Shown here in pieces: positions 1 through 8,243 of a stretch of DNA of 64,000 bases. Origin of the DNA: Enterocloster aldenensis (lineage in GTDB: Bacteria; Bacillota; Clostridia; Lachnospirales; Lachnospiraceae); the NCBI RefSeq assembly GCF_003434055.1, contig NZ_QVEX01000015.1, forward strand, positions 67,710 through 131,709. Direction: 5' to 3'. Made by a program: the position numbers and the translations under genes. Below the pieces are notes generated by a model that was given only the letters and a program-made list of their open reading frames with translations, was not told the origin of the DNA and did not search any database. The stretch's first letter is position 1, and each line of letters starts with the position of its first letter.

Positions 1-534
1 TCCGGCAATAAGCCGGGATGAGGCAGACTTAATCTGCTGCAGGGCCCTGATGGTATCCGCGGAATGTGTTACCTTCCTGACGCCGGAAAGCCCGGACACA
101 TAATCCACGAAATCCTCCTGCCAATCCGCCCCGTCTATATACACCTGGTAGCTGCCGCTGGCTGCCAGGGGGTTATCATCCTTAAATATACCGTCCAGGA
201 CTTCCCCGTCCCCATAATAATCTTCCTTAAATCCGCTCCAGGCCTCCTCTGCCGACACATATACGGTCCGCAGCACCTCCGGCCTGTCCTGAATCAGCTT
301 CCCTACTTCATCCACACGTCCAGGCAGCACGTCCTCGTCAAAAAACACGGATACGTACACGTCCCTCTCTGTCTTTTGGACCAGTGCGTCCACATTGGCC
401 ACTGCAAGGTAAAAAATCCCGAACAGGAAAATGCAGGCCGACATGGTGATGATGGAAGCCGCCGAATACACCCGGTTGTGCCAGAGGTTTTTAAGCCCCA
501 GCCTGCACAGGTACAGCAATGTCCTAACGCGCAT
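1..534 (-). CDS. ftsX: FtsX-like permease subunit (partial, runs off left edge)
   Basis: This is the N-terminal part of the FtsX membrane subunit of the FtsEX complex, which signals to peptidoglycan hydrolases outside the cell. Translated from the minus strand, it begins with a short basic segment (LGLKNLWHNR), followed by one membrane helix and then an extracellular domain of about 110 residues before the window ends. That is the usual FtsX layout. The ATG (532-534) overlaps the end of ftsE by 11 nt, so the pair is translationally coupled. The C-terminal three membrane helices lie outside the window. The identification rests on this topology and on the ftsE neighbour. Confidence 0.88.
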   Translation of the reverse strand, partial: MRVRTLLYLCRLGLKNLWHNRVYSAASIITMSACIFLFGIFYLAVANVDALVQKTERDVYVSVFFDEDVLPGRVDEVGKLIQDRPEVLRTVYVSAEEAWSGFKEDYYGDGEVLDGIFKDDNPLAASGSYQVYIDGADWQEDFVDYVSGLSGVRKVTHSADTIRALQQIKSASSRLIAG

Positions 535-1222
535 ATGCCAGTCCCTCCCTTGCAAGGTCCCGGACCACCTTGCCGTAGCGCAGCACAATCTGGCGCTTGT
601 GCATGTATTTCACCAGCTCCTGGTTGTGGGTCACGGCCAGCACCGTGGTCCCCTGCCGGTTCACCTTTTCCAGCAGCCGCATGATTTCCTCCGCGTTCTT
701 CTGGTCCAGGTTGCCTGTGGGCTCATCCGCCAGCAGCAGTACGGGCTGATTCACCACTGCCCGGGCAAGGGCGGTCCTCTGCCGCTCCCCTCCTGATAGG
801 CGGGATGGGTAGCAGCGGGCCTTCCCTTCCAGACCCACCTGGCTTAACACCTCCATGACCCGGCGCTTCATCACTTTTTTATCCGCCTCAACCACCCTCT
901 GGGCAAAGGCAACATTTTCATAGACCGTAAAGTCAGGAAACAGCCTGAAATCCTGGAACACCATCCCGATGTAGCGCCGGTAACGGTAGACCTGCCGCTC
1001 CCGCAGGCAGCCCAGGTCAATCCCATTGACCCTTATATTTCCCTCAGACGGATCCGTATCCTTTAATATAAGTTCCAGCATGGTGGTCTTGCCTGCCCCG
1101 CTGTTGCCGGTCAGGAACACGAATTCTCCCTTATCCACCTGGAAGCTGACCTGGTCCAGGGCTTTTTCTCCCTTTCCGTATATCTTTGTCACCTTGTCAA
1201 AAACAATCATGCTGTTATCCAC
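524..1222 (-). CDS. ftsE: Cell division ATP-binding protein FtsE
   Basis: This is the ABC ATPase partner of FtsX. It shows a Walker A motif (GNSGAGKTT), the LSGGERQR signature, and a Walker B LLLADEPTGNLD. The TGNLD ending is characteristic of the FtsE/LolD group. I chose a GTG start at 1220-1222 because AAGGGG lies 6-7 nt upstream; a longer frame reaches 1255 and an ATG follows at 1210. It begins 33 nt after flhB with no terminator between them, so it may be read through from the flagellar transcript. This is inference. FtsEX usually controls CwlO/PcsB-type hydrolases, and one such protein is encoded at 45660-46904. Confidence 0.93.
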   Translation of the reverse strand: MDNSMIVFDKVTKIYGKGEKALDQVSFQVDKGEFVFLTGNSGAGKTTMLELILKDTDPSEGNIRVNGIDLGCLRERQVYRYRRYIGMVFQDFRLFPDFTVYENVAFAQRVVEADKKVMKRRVMEVLSQVGLEGKARCYPSRLSGGERQRTALARAVVNQPVLLLADEPTGNLDQKNAEEIMRLLEKVNRQGTTVLAVTHNQELVKYMHKRQIVLRYGKVVRDLAREGLAYAR

Positions 1223-1255
1223 TGTATTCCCCTTTTTATCCCATGTTATCAACAA

Positions 1256-2317
1256 TCAAAGCTTTTTATCATTCAGCTTATACACAAATGCAAGGATTTT
1301 GGCAACGGTCTGGTAGTACTCCTCCGGTATCTCCATATCCACTTCCACGCTTGCATACAGCCCCCTTGCAAGGGGCTTGTCCTCCAGGATATAGACGCCG
1401 TTTGCCTCCCCCACCTCCACAATCTTCAGGGCCAGATGATCCGCGCCCTTGGCCAGCACCACCGGCGCCCGGTCCTTGTCCGTGTCATACCCCAGCGCCA
1501 CCGCGTAATGGGTGGGGTTACGGATGATCACATCTGCCTTGGGCACGTTCTGCATCATGCGCATGGAAGCCATCTGACGCTGCTTTTCCCTGATTTTCCC
1601 TTTAATCTGGGGGTCTCCTTCGGTCTGCTTATACTCTTCCTTTATCTCCTGCTTGCTCATGCGCAGGTTCTTCTCATACTCCCACCACTGGTACAGATAA
1701 TCCATGGAAGCCAGGAAAATGAACGCGGCCCCAACCGTATCCACCAGGGATAGCACGGTATTACCGGTAAAGATAAGGGCGCCCTCCACCGTTCCCTCCA
1801 TCAGCCTGGACAGCTCCTCCATCCTGCCCTTCAGGAATACATAGACCACCCATCCAAGTATGGTAATCTTAATAAGCGCCTTAATCAGTTCCACCACGGA
1901 GCGGATGGAAAACATCCTCTTAAAGCCCTTAAGGGGGCTGACGCGCTCCATCTTGAACTTCAGCACATCCAGGGAAAATGCCATCCTGGTCTGGAAAAAT
2001 GTGACCGCCACAGCCGTGAGGACCCCGATGAACAGAAGGGGAAGGGCCGACTCCAGGAACAGCAGCATGGCCTTTACCAGCATGTCCCTGCCCGCCTCCT
2101 GATAAAAGCTGTCCGAATCAGCGGCCATACCCATAAACAGGTACATGGCATCCCGGAAATTCCGGTGCATATGGGGCGCAAGGGCCTTCAGGGAGTGGAA
2201 CAGGACCAGCATGGAACAGACAGCGGCCACGTCATTGCTCTGGAACACATTTCCCTTTTTCCGCTCATCCTGACGCCGTTTCGGTGTTGCTTTCTCAGTC
2301 TTTTCATCTGCAGGCAC
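1256..2317 (-). CDS. flhB: Flagellar biosynthesis protein FlhB
   Basis: FlhB is the export-gate component that switches substrate class from rod/hook to filament. The protein (353 aa) has the basic N-terminus EKTEKATPKRRQDERKKG, four membrane helices and a cytoplasmic domain with the autocleavage site NPTH at about residue 265. This is full length for the family. The start is a GTG preceded by a GGGAGGTGG ribosome site. It lies downstream of fliOPQR, but a 206-bp repeat-like spacer separates it from fliR. A separate gene for a second FlhB C-terminal domain lies at 22559-22930. Confidence 0.97.
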   Translation of the reverse strand: MPADEKTEKATPKRRQDERKKGNVFQSNDVAAVCSMLVLFHSLKALAPHMHRNFRDAMYLFMGMAADSDSFYQEAGRDMLVKAMLLFLESALPLLFIGVLTAVAVTFFQTRMAFSLDVLKFKMERVSPLKGFKRMFSIRSVVELIKALIKITILGWVVYVFLKGRMEELSRLMEGTVEGALIFTGNTVLSLVDTVGAAFIFLASMDYLYQWWEYEKNLRMSKQEIKEEYKQTEGDPQIKGKIREKQRQMASMRMMQNVPKADVIIRNPTHYAVALGYDTDKDRAPVVLAKGADHLALKIVEVGEANGVYILEDKPLARGLYASVEVDMEIPEEYYQTVAKILAFVYKLNDKKL

Positions 2318-2523
2318 GGTTCACCACCTCCCTTCCATGGGTTTGCCTTTGACAGGTTTCATCACATTTTACAAAAGGGATGCCGCGCAAAGCAGCACCC
2401 CTCCCCACCCGTCGGATATGCGTCCCGCTTCGTGGGAAATCTGGTCCTGATAAGGGAGGCGCAGCGGGCTGCGTTAACCGGATTGGGACCAAATATGCCG
2501 CGAAGCGGGGCAAAACCAGTTCT
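2318..2523 (-). repeat. Intergenic inverted-repeat element between fliR and flhB
   Basis: The 206-bp gap starts directly after the fliR stop codon and contains imperfect inverted arms. On the minus strand, CCCGCTTCG at its upstream end pairs with CGAAGCGGG, and an inner TTTGGTCC pairs with GGACCA. Further GC-rich dyads lie between them. A 75-codon frame runs through it (2304-2531). From memory, conceptual peptides like it are scattered in related gut clostridia, which suggests a dispersed element rather than a gene. No ribosome site supports translation. Possible roles are mRNA stabilisation or partial termination before flhB. Family membership is recollection, not proven here. Confidence 0.55.
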
Positions 2524-3309
2524 TCAGCCACGCCCCAGCATCATGATTATATTCTGGGCCTCCTTCATCATGGCCTCTGCATACCCATCCATAAACGCAC
2601 CCATGGGATAGGCAAACAGGATCATAAGAAGGATTCCCAGCAAAATCTTACATTGTATATTGATAACAAAAACATGGATCTGGGGAATCAGCTTCATCAG
2701 AACACCCATGGTCATCTCCAGCACAAACTCAGCCGCCACAAAGGGCAATGCCAGCTTAATCACCATCAGGAACACGGTTGCCGTCATGGTGATGAAGTAC
2801 CACAGCACCTTCCTTCCAAAGAACACCCCTGCCCCCGCCGGTATCACCTCATATGTATAGGCAAACAGCCGGATTGTCAGCAGATGGCAGCCAGTGGCAA
2901 AAAAGTACAGGAAAAAGAATATATTCACAAACTGCCCCAGGATTGCTGTCTGCACCCCGTTCATGGGGTCCATGACCTTGCCCATGGCCAGGCCGAAAGC
3001 CGTATCCAAAAGGTCCCCGGCCACATACAGCATATAAAAAAATATCTGGAACACACACCCGATACCCACTCCCAGAATCAATTCCCGGATCAGGGCCGCG
3101 GCCATATCCAAGGCGGAGTACAAAAACACTGCCTGTCCCCCGGCCCTGGCTGCGGGCGCAATGAGAAGGCTCAGCGCCAGCGTCAGGCCGGTACGCACCA
3201 TAAGCGGCACACCCTTCCTGGCAAACACAGGATTGATGAAGATCATACCTCCCATCCTGGCAAACACAAGAAGGAAAATATCAAAATAACCCAAAACGCT
3301 GCTGTCCAT
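2524..3309 (-). CDS. fliR: Flagellar biosynthesis protein FliR
   Basis: FliR is an integral component of the flagellar type III export gate, assembled with FliP and FliQ. The 261-residue product is almost entirely hydrophobic, with about six membrane segments, and carries the family-like stretch FARMGGMIFINPVF near the N-terminus. I chose the ATG at 3307-3309, preceded by GGGGGTGGG, over an upstream in-frame GTG at 3312. It lies 15 nt downstream of fliQ in the order fliO-P-Q-R. The stop codon abuts the repeat-like spacer before flhB. Confidence 0.96.
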   Translation of the reverse strand: MDSSVLGYFDIFLLVFARMGGMIFINPVFARKGVPLMVRTGLTLALSLLIAPAARAGGQAVFLYSALDMAAALIRELILGVGIGCVFQIFFYMLYVAGDLLDTAFGLAMGKVMDPMNGVQTAILGQFVNIFFFLYFFATGCHLLTIRLFAYTYEVIPAGAGVFFGRKVLWYFITMTATVFLMVIKLALPFVAAEFVLEMTMGVLMKLIPQIHVFVINIQCKILLGILLMILFAYPMGAFMDGYAEAMMKEAQNIIMMLGRG

Positions 3310-3324
3310 CACCCACCCCCGGCT

Positions 3325-3588
3325 TTAAAGGGATGCCATGATTGCAAACAGTTCCACCACAAATTCATTCATGACCTTGCTCATCCAGGAACCCAGGGCC
3401 AGAAGCACCAGTGCAATGACCAGAAGCTTGGGCACGAATGTAAGGGTCTGTTCATGAATCTGTGTGGCGGCCTGGAAAATGGCCACCAGAAGGCCTACCG
3501 CAATACTGACAATCAGAAGCGGGCCCGCAAGCTCAAATGCCACCAGCATGGCTTCCTTCATAATTTCCATAACCTGCTCCGCGTTCAA
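3325..3588 (-). CDS. fliQ: Flagellar biosynthesis protein FliQ
   Basis: FliQ is a small export-gate protein, 87 aa here and of typical length. It has two membrane hairpin helices and the conserved stretch GLLVAIFQAATQIHEQTLTFVPK. The start is an unusual TTG (3586-3588), supported by AAGGAGG seven bases upstream; no ATG gives a full-length product. It sits between fliP and fliR with short gaps, consistent with co-translation of the gate subunits. Confidence 0.97.
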   Translation of the reverse strand: MNAEQVMEIMKEAMLVAFELAGPLLIVSIAVGLLVAIFQAATQIHEQTLTFVPKLLVIALVLLALGSWMSKVMNEFVVELFAIMASL

Positions 3589-3600
3589 CCGAATACCTCC

Positions 3601-4389
3601 TTACCGAAAACTCTGTACCAGCGTCTTGATGACCAGACTCCATCCATCCACCAGCACGAACATCATGATCTTAAATGGCAGCGCAATCATTGTAGGCGGC
3701 AGCATGACCATTCCCATGGACATGAGTGTGCTGGATACCACCAGGTCTATGATGAGGAATGGGATGAATATAAGGAATCCCATGGTAAATGCCTTGTTAA
3801 GCTCACTCAGGATAAAAGACGGCACAATGGTGGTCAGCCCCAGTTCCATATACCCCTCCGGTCCCTGGGACGTATCCGGCGGATCTGTCTTTGATATGGA
3901 CAGGAACAGATCCAGGCTCTTTTTCTCAGTCTGCTTCAGCATGAATTCCTTCATGGGTTCCTGGGCCCGGTCAAATGCCTCTTCCCTGGTAATGACCCCT
4001 GACCTGTATGGCTGGTACGCCTGTACATTAACAGAGGTAAATACCGGCGCCATGATGAACAGGGTCAGAAAAAGCGCAAGCCCTACCAGTATCTGGTTGG
4101 GCGGGGACTGCTGGGTGCCTAAGGCATTTCTCAGGAAGGACAGGACAATCACAATCCTGGTAAAGCTGGTCATCATGATGATCAGGGACGGGACCACGGC
4201 CAGAAACAGGAAAAGGAACATGATATCCAGCATGTCCATGGGCTTTCCAGTGCCCGATGACCCCTGAAGGGTCACGGATACATCCGTTGCATAGGCAGTC
4301 ATTGCGCTGCCTGCCCATGTAACGGCGGATACGGCCACGGCCAGGATACGGCCCATATTCCTTCCCAGTCTTGTACTGCTTCCACTCAT
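3601..4389 (-). CDS. fliP: Flagellar biosynthesis protein FliP
   Basis: FliP is the core pore subunit of the flagellar export gate. The 262-residue protein has an N-terminal signal-like helix, then family blocks such as MTSFTRIVIVLSFLRNALG and QSPPNQILVGLALFLT, and a C-terminal hydrophobic region ending in the DGW motif. The start ATG overlaps the fliO stop codon (ATGA), indicating translational coupling. Length and motif order are normal. Confidence 0.97.
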   Translation of the reverse strand: MSGSSTRLGRNMGRILAVAVSAVTWAGSAMTAYATDVSVTLQGSSGTGKPMDMLDIMFLFLFLAVVPSLIIMMTSFTRIVIVLSFLRNALGTQQSPPNQILVGLALFLTLFIMAPVFTSVNVQAYQPYRSGVITREEAFDRAQEPMKEFMLKQTEKKSLDLFLSISKTDPPDTSQGPEGYMELGLTTIVPSFILSELNKAFTMGFLIFIPFLIIDLVVSSTLMSMGMVMLPPTMIALPFKIMMFVLVDGWSLVIKTLVQSFR

Positions 4390-4748
4390 TGCGTTTCTCT
4401 CCCGCCTCTTTTTCCTTGCTCATCCCTGTTCCTGCGCGCCTTTAACCGGGACGTGAGGACAGCGGCAAAATCCGGCGTCGTTTCCGCCAGCGCCAGTGTC
4501 TCATATGTATCCAGTTTCTCCAGCCTGGTAATCCCGGCCGGAGAAACCCCTAACAGCAGGATTTCCTCCTGTACCTTTACCACAAGGAGGAAACTGTCAC
4601 GTCCAACCGTCATCTGGTCCAATACCTGCATGCCCGCAGACCTTTGCTTAAGGCTCATGCCACGCCCCAGCATCCTGGTTGTGTAATAGGCCAGGAACAG
4701 GACCACTATAAGGACAATCAGGTAAAACAGTATTTTCAAAAATGCCAT
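4386..4748 (-). CDS. fliO: Flagellar biosynthetic protein FliO
   Basis: FliO is a membrane factor that assists FliP assembly. The product has 120 aa: one N-terminal transmembrane helix, then a small cytoplasmic domain with the pattern VLDQMTVGRDSFLLVVKV, seen in FliO/FliZ proteins. FliO is poorly conserved, so the call depends on topology and on its position directly upstream of fliP, which it overlaps by 4 nt. It follows the fliN stop by one base. Confidence 0.9.
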   Translation of the reverse strand: MAFLKILFYLIVLIVVLFLAYYTTRMLGRGMSLKQRSAGMQVLDQMTVGRDSFLLVVKVQEEILLLGVSPAGITRLEKLDTYETLALAETTPDFAAVLTSRLKARRNRDEQGKRGGRETQ

Positions 4749-4749
4749 A

Positions 4750-5691
4750 TCAATCCCTCTTGCCCATGATCTCTATGATACGGGTGCCAAAATGGTCCCC
4801 GCTTACCAGCACATCGCCCCTGCCAACCAGTTCCCCGTTCACCACCACGTCGGCCGGGGAGCCCGCCTGCTTATCCAGCACCAGGACCTGTCCTTCCTTA
4901 AAGGAAAGCACGTCCTTCACACTGCACACCGTACTTCCAATCCTGACCGATACATCCAGGGTCATGTCCATCAGCTTCTTCTTGTCATCGCCGATCTGCT
5001 CCCTGTCATACTGAAGGGGCGTGTACTTAAATTCGGGAAACGCCACCTCCTGGACCGATATTGCCGGCTTCGGCTTCTCCATATGTTCCTGGATCCCGGA
5101 CAGGGGCACCTCCTCAATGTCCGGTATGCCAAGCACCTGCTTCATTGCCCGGGATGCAAGGATGAAGGCATCCGACTCCACCACCCCGTCAATGACATAG
5201 TGAAGGCGGACCATCACAAACCGGCTGCCCGTCCCCCACACCCTGGTCAGGTCCTGGACACGCTCCGTGTTGCCGTATGCAGATATCCCGGTAATGAATT
5301 CCCCCATGTCACGCCCAAGGAAATCATTGAGTTCAGCCACGGCAGCCGTCATGCACTGGGACGCAACCTCCTTAAGTGTGCTGAGGGCAATCTCATCCAT
5401 GGGACTGTCCGTGTCAACGGGCACTCCCATGATATAGTTGGTCAGCCGCACCATATCTTCCTTGGAGAAAACCAGAAGCTGGTCCGCTGTCAGCCCATTG
5501 GCTGTCCTGCGCCCTTCTATGACCACATTAAAATGAGGCAGGCAGCCTGCCAGCCCATCCGTGTCTGTCTCCTCCACCCTGGACACGGCTATCTTAACGT
5601 TCCTGCCAAGAAGGGAACCTAATATATTGCACACTGGAACTGCCTCCATCTCCAGCAGTTCCTTTATGGCATCCTTATCCATGTTTAACAT
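4750..5691 (-). CDS. fliN: Flagellar motor switch protein FliN/FliY, degenerate CheC-like domain plus SpoA domain
   Basis: This is a C-ring switch protein of about 313 aa. The first 200 residues resemble the CheC-like part of FliY, and the last 80 form the FliN/SpoA domain (LDVSVRIGSTVCSVKDVL, then VVVNGELVGRGDVLV and FGTRIIEI). The N-terminus starts directly in the CheC-like helix, so there is no EIDALL-type docking peptide. The CheC phosphatase pattern E-x2-N is not intact in either half (second site reads EVAS), so it is probably structural only. The ATG at 5689-5691 has GGAGG seven bases upstream. A paralog lies at 30596-31696. Confidence 0.92.
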   Translation of the reverse strand: MLNMDKDAIKELLEMEAVPVCNILGSLLGRNVKIAVSRVEETDTDGLAGCLPHFNVVIEGRRTANGLTADQLLVFSKEDMVRLTNYIMGVPVDTDSPMDEIALSTLKEVASQCMTAAVAELNDFLGRDMGEFITGISAYGNTERVQDLTRVWGTGSRFVMVRLHYVIDGVVESDAFILASRAMKQVLGIPDIEEVPLSGIQEHMEKPKPAISVQEVAFPEFKYTPLQYDREQIGDDKKKLMDMTLDVSVRIGSTVCSVKDVLSFKEGQVLVLDKQAGSPADVVVNGELVGRGDVLVSGDHFGTRIIEIMGKRD

Positions 5692-5706
5692 ACTCACTCC
5701 TCCCGG

Positions 5707-6597
5707 CTACAGCTCATTGCTGATTTCCACTGCCTTGCGCAGCCTGGTATGTCCTGCCTTTGCCTCAAAACAGGCCACATCCTCCACATATACGGAAATG
5801 CCGCTGTCCACTTTCTTGTTTAAGGGAATCACATCCCCCGGCGTAAGCTGGAGTATATCCTGGGCATCCAGGGTAAACTCATGGAGGATGGCCCTAAGCT
5901 CCACCTCGGACGCCAAAAGATGCTGTTCAATATAATGCCGTTTGGACTTCTTTTTCTCCTCATCCTGCTTTTTCTGGCTGGCCGCAAAGGAATAGCCGAA
6001 CTTGGATGTCAGCTCTTCCACATTAGGCGCAGGCATGACCATGTTAAGCCGGGCAGACAGCTTGTCAATGACCACCTCCAGCTCCACCTGGATGACCACG
6101 TCCTCCTGGGCGCTCATCTGCAGAAGATGCGGATTGGTCTGCAGCCCTGTCAGGGACGCCTGCACATCCAGGTACTGCCCCCAGGACTCCCCAAGGAACT
6201 CGGTTATCTTGCCCAGGACATACTGGAGGATGGCCTTTTCAATATCCGTGAAATCCCTGGTCAGCTCATACTCCGAACCAACGCCGCCCAGAAGGCGCTC
6301 AATCATAAAAAACGCCAGCCTGGTATCCACTTCCATGGTCAGAGGCGCTTCATTGTAATCCTTATTGGCCGGACTCAGCGTAATCATCCCAAACAGGGAG
6401 CGGTCCGGCACTGAATTGCTGAACTCCTGATAACGCTTCTCCACAATCCCGTTGATGCTGATTTCACAGTAGGACTGGAGAAGGCCTGTGAGATACGGCG
6501 CCAGGGCACGGGCAAAACTGTCATACAGATTCTCCACCGTGCTCATGCGCTCTTTTGTAAATTTCTTAGGTGATTTAAAATCGTAACTCTTAATCAC
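5707..6597 (-). CDS. fliM: Flagellar motor switch protein FliM lacking the CheY-binding N-terminus
   Basis: FliM is the middle C-ring protein. The 296-residue product has the CheC-like middle domain and the C-terminal SpoA domain (about residues 220-290). It begins at IKSYDFKSPKKFTKERM, which aligns with the region after the linker in Bacillus FliM. The usual first 35-40 residues, including the EIDALL-type CheY-P docking peptide, are absent. This is not a start-site error, because an in-frame stop lies about six codons upstream of the GTG start. The start overlaps the motB end by 8 nt. Confidence 0.96.
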   Translation of the reverse strand: MIKSYDFKSPKKFTKERMSTVENLYDSFARALAPYLTGLLQSYCEISINGIVEKRYQEFSNSVPDRSLFGMITLSPANKDYNEAPLTMEVDTRLAFFMIERLLGGVGSEYELTRDFTDIEKAILQYVLGKITEFLGESWGQYLDVQASLTGLQTNPHLLQMSAQEDVVIQVELEVVIDKLSARLNMVMPAPNVEELTSKFGYSFAASQKKQDEEKKKSKRHYIEQHLLASEVELRAILHEFTLDAQDILQLTPGDVIPLNKKVDSGISVYVEDVACFEAKAGHTRLRKAVEISNEL

Positions 6598-7423
6598 TGC
6601 CTGTTCCTTCCTGCATCATGGCCTTATCTCCCGGCATGGTTACCGGGAACAGAGGGTCCATTGTCTCCACCCCGTCTATGGTATCTTCTGGCTTGTATCC
6701 ATTTCCAAGGATGATTATATCCACCCGGCGGTTCTGTTCGCGCCCCTCCCTGGTAGCATTATCCGCAATAGGATAATACTTGCCATAGCCGCGGCATATC
6801 AGTTTCTTAGGGTCAAACCCCACCTGTTCTTCCAGGTAAATCGCCACATTGTCCGCCCGTTCCGAGGACAGGAGCCTGTCATTGATCAGGGAGTTGGCTG
6901 CCTGGGCCGTGTGCCCGTTTATGTAAACCGCAAGGATATCATCCTGCTTTTCCTTTAACATGATTCCCACCGCATCCAGCATGGACCTGCTGTCCGCCCT
7001 CAAGACCGCGCTGTCAGGGTCAAATAACAGGTCATTCTTAAAGCGGATGAACACCGCGTTCTCGCTGTTGGACACCATGGCATCCAGGTTCTCGGTATCA
7101 AAGTAAGTCTGTATGTCCCTGGCCATCCGGGCCATCTCCCTGGCTGACGCCTGGGTGTTCTGGGAACCGGCGGGTACCTGGATGGCTTCTTTAGTGTTCT
7201 CCCCTATGACGGGATACTTTAAATCCTGAGGCACATCCTCAATATCCGTCTGCACCTCAATGCCCAGCTGCCGCTGCATGGCCGTGGCAATCTCCTCCAG
7301 CTTGCTGATATTCACATTTGATATACTGTATAATAATACGAAAAAGGTCAGGACAAGGGTTATCATATCCGCATAGGTATTTAACCACTCCTGGCCTCCT
7401 TCTTCATCCATCTGCCTTTTCAT
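6590..7423 (-). CDS. motB: Flagellar motor stator protein MotB
   Basis: MotB is the peptidoglycan-anchored stator subunit. It has a short cytoplasmic N-terminus, then a single membrane helix with the proton-binding Asp in TYADMITLVLTFF. The periplasm-facing linker is followed by an OmpA-like domain (about residues 150-250; INGHTAQ and NRRVDIIIL). At 277 aa the length is usual. Its partner motA is not adjacent but about 24 kb away at 31711-32571. The ATG overlaps the flgC stop (TAAATG). Confidence 0.96.
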   Translation of the reverse strand: MKRQMDEEGGQEWLNTYADMITLVLTFFVLLYSISNVNISKLEEIATAMQRQLGIEVQTDIEDVPQDLKYPVIGENTKEAIQVPAGSQNTQASAREMARMARDIQTYFDTENLDAMVSNSENAVFIRFKNDLLFDPDSAVLRADSRSMLDAVGIMLKEKQDDILAVYINGHTAQAANSLINDRLLSSERADNVAIYLEEQVGFDPKKLICRGYGKYYPIADNATREGREQNRRVDIIILGNGYKPEDTIDGVETMDPLFPVTMPGDKAMMQEGTGSD

Positions 7424-7858
7424 TTATTTACCGATCTCCAGGGCCTTTAAAGCCATGCTCTTTGCAATATTGAGGGCCGTGACATTGGCCTCATAGGCGC
7501 GGCTGGCAGCCATCAGGTCCACCATCTCCTCCGCACTGTTCACATTGGGCATCATCACATAACCGTCCTCATCCGCATCCGGATGATCCGGGTCGTAAAC
7601 AGGAACCAGGGGATTCTGGCTCTCCACCACTTCCTCCACATACACGCCGCCATCCTTTGCACGGGTCATGGCCTTGCCAAGTTCATTCTTAAAATTCAGT
7701 GAATTCTCGCGGAACACCACCTGTTTCCTTCTGTAGGGCCCGCCGTCAGCTGTCCTGGTGGTGTTCTGGTTTGCCAGGTTCTGCATGATGATGTCCGTGC
7801 GGAACCGTTCCGCCGTCAGGGCGGAACCTGTTATATTAAGTGAATCCAAATACCCCAT
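7424..7858 (-). CDS. flgC: Flagellar basal-body rod protein FlgC
   Basis: FlgC is a proximal rod protein. The 144-residue product has the N-terminal rod motif with ANQNTTRTADGGPYRRK and the C-terminal heptad region ending EANVTALNIAKSMALKALEIGK, both typical of FlgC. It lies 11 nt after flgB. In many Firmicutes fliE follows flgC; here fliE is 35 kb away at the head of the other operon and motB follows instead. Confidence 0.97.
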   Translation of the reverse strand: MGYLDSLNITGSALTAERFRTDIIMQNLANQNTTRTADGGPYRRKQVVFRENSLNFKNELGKAMTRAKDGGVYVEEVVESQNPLVPVYDPDHPDADEDGYVMMPNVNSAEEMVDLMAASRAYEANVTALNIAKSMALKALEIGK

Positions 7859-7869
7859 TGCCTGCTCCT

Positions 7870-8226
7870 TTACTTACCTGTATTATTAATCACGTACCGC
7901 AGCGTGGACAGTTTGCCTGACATCCGCATGGTCAGCGCTGAATACTGGCTATACGCCTTCCACAATTCCAGTTCTTCCTTTTCCACCTGGACATTGTTGC
8001 CGTCCGGCCTGGCCTGGGTGGCTGCGTCTTCCTCCACCACCGGCTTTGCAATCCGCTCCGCGCCCTGCTCCGTCTCACGCAGCACGTCCCTGAATTCCAC
8101 CTTCTTGGCCTTGAACCCGGGCGTCTCCACATTGGCTATGTTGTGGCTCGAAACCTGCTGCTTCAGCCACATGGCATCCATTCCCCGTTCCAGGGCCCCT
8201 AACGCCCTGTCGTCAAATAACGGCAT
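7870..8226 (-). CDS. flgB: Flagellar basal-body rod protein FlgB
   Basis: FlgB is a proximal rod protein of 118 aa. It shows the signature SSHNIANVETPGFKAKKVEF near the N-terminus and a short C-terminal helix. It sits 17 nt downstream of fliS. The rod gene therefore follows the late cap/chaperone genes fliD-fliS, which is an unusual neighbourhood for an early gene. Confidence 0.97.
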   Translation of the reverse strand: MPLFDDRALGALERGMDAMWLKQQVSSHNIANVETPGFKAKKVEFRDVLRETEQGAERIAKPVVEEDAATQARPDGNNVQVEKEELELWKAYSQYSALTMRMSGKLSTLRYVINNTGK

Positions 8227-8243
8227 ATCCCATCCCCCTTATC

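Noticed and set aside
2304..2531. 75-codon frame between flhB and fliR as a real gene
   Set aside because: No Shine-Dalgarno, overlaps flhB start, and its sequence follows inverted arms. I treat it as repeat DNA.
2380..3894. Open frame of 504 codons on the plus strand opposite fliR, fliQ and fliP
   Set aside because: Rich in His, Gln and Lys with no recognisable domain, no ribosome site, and fully opposite three well-conserved membrane protein genes. It is a shadow frame.
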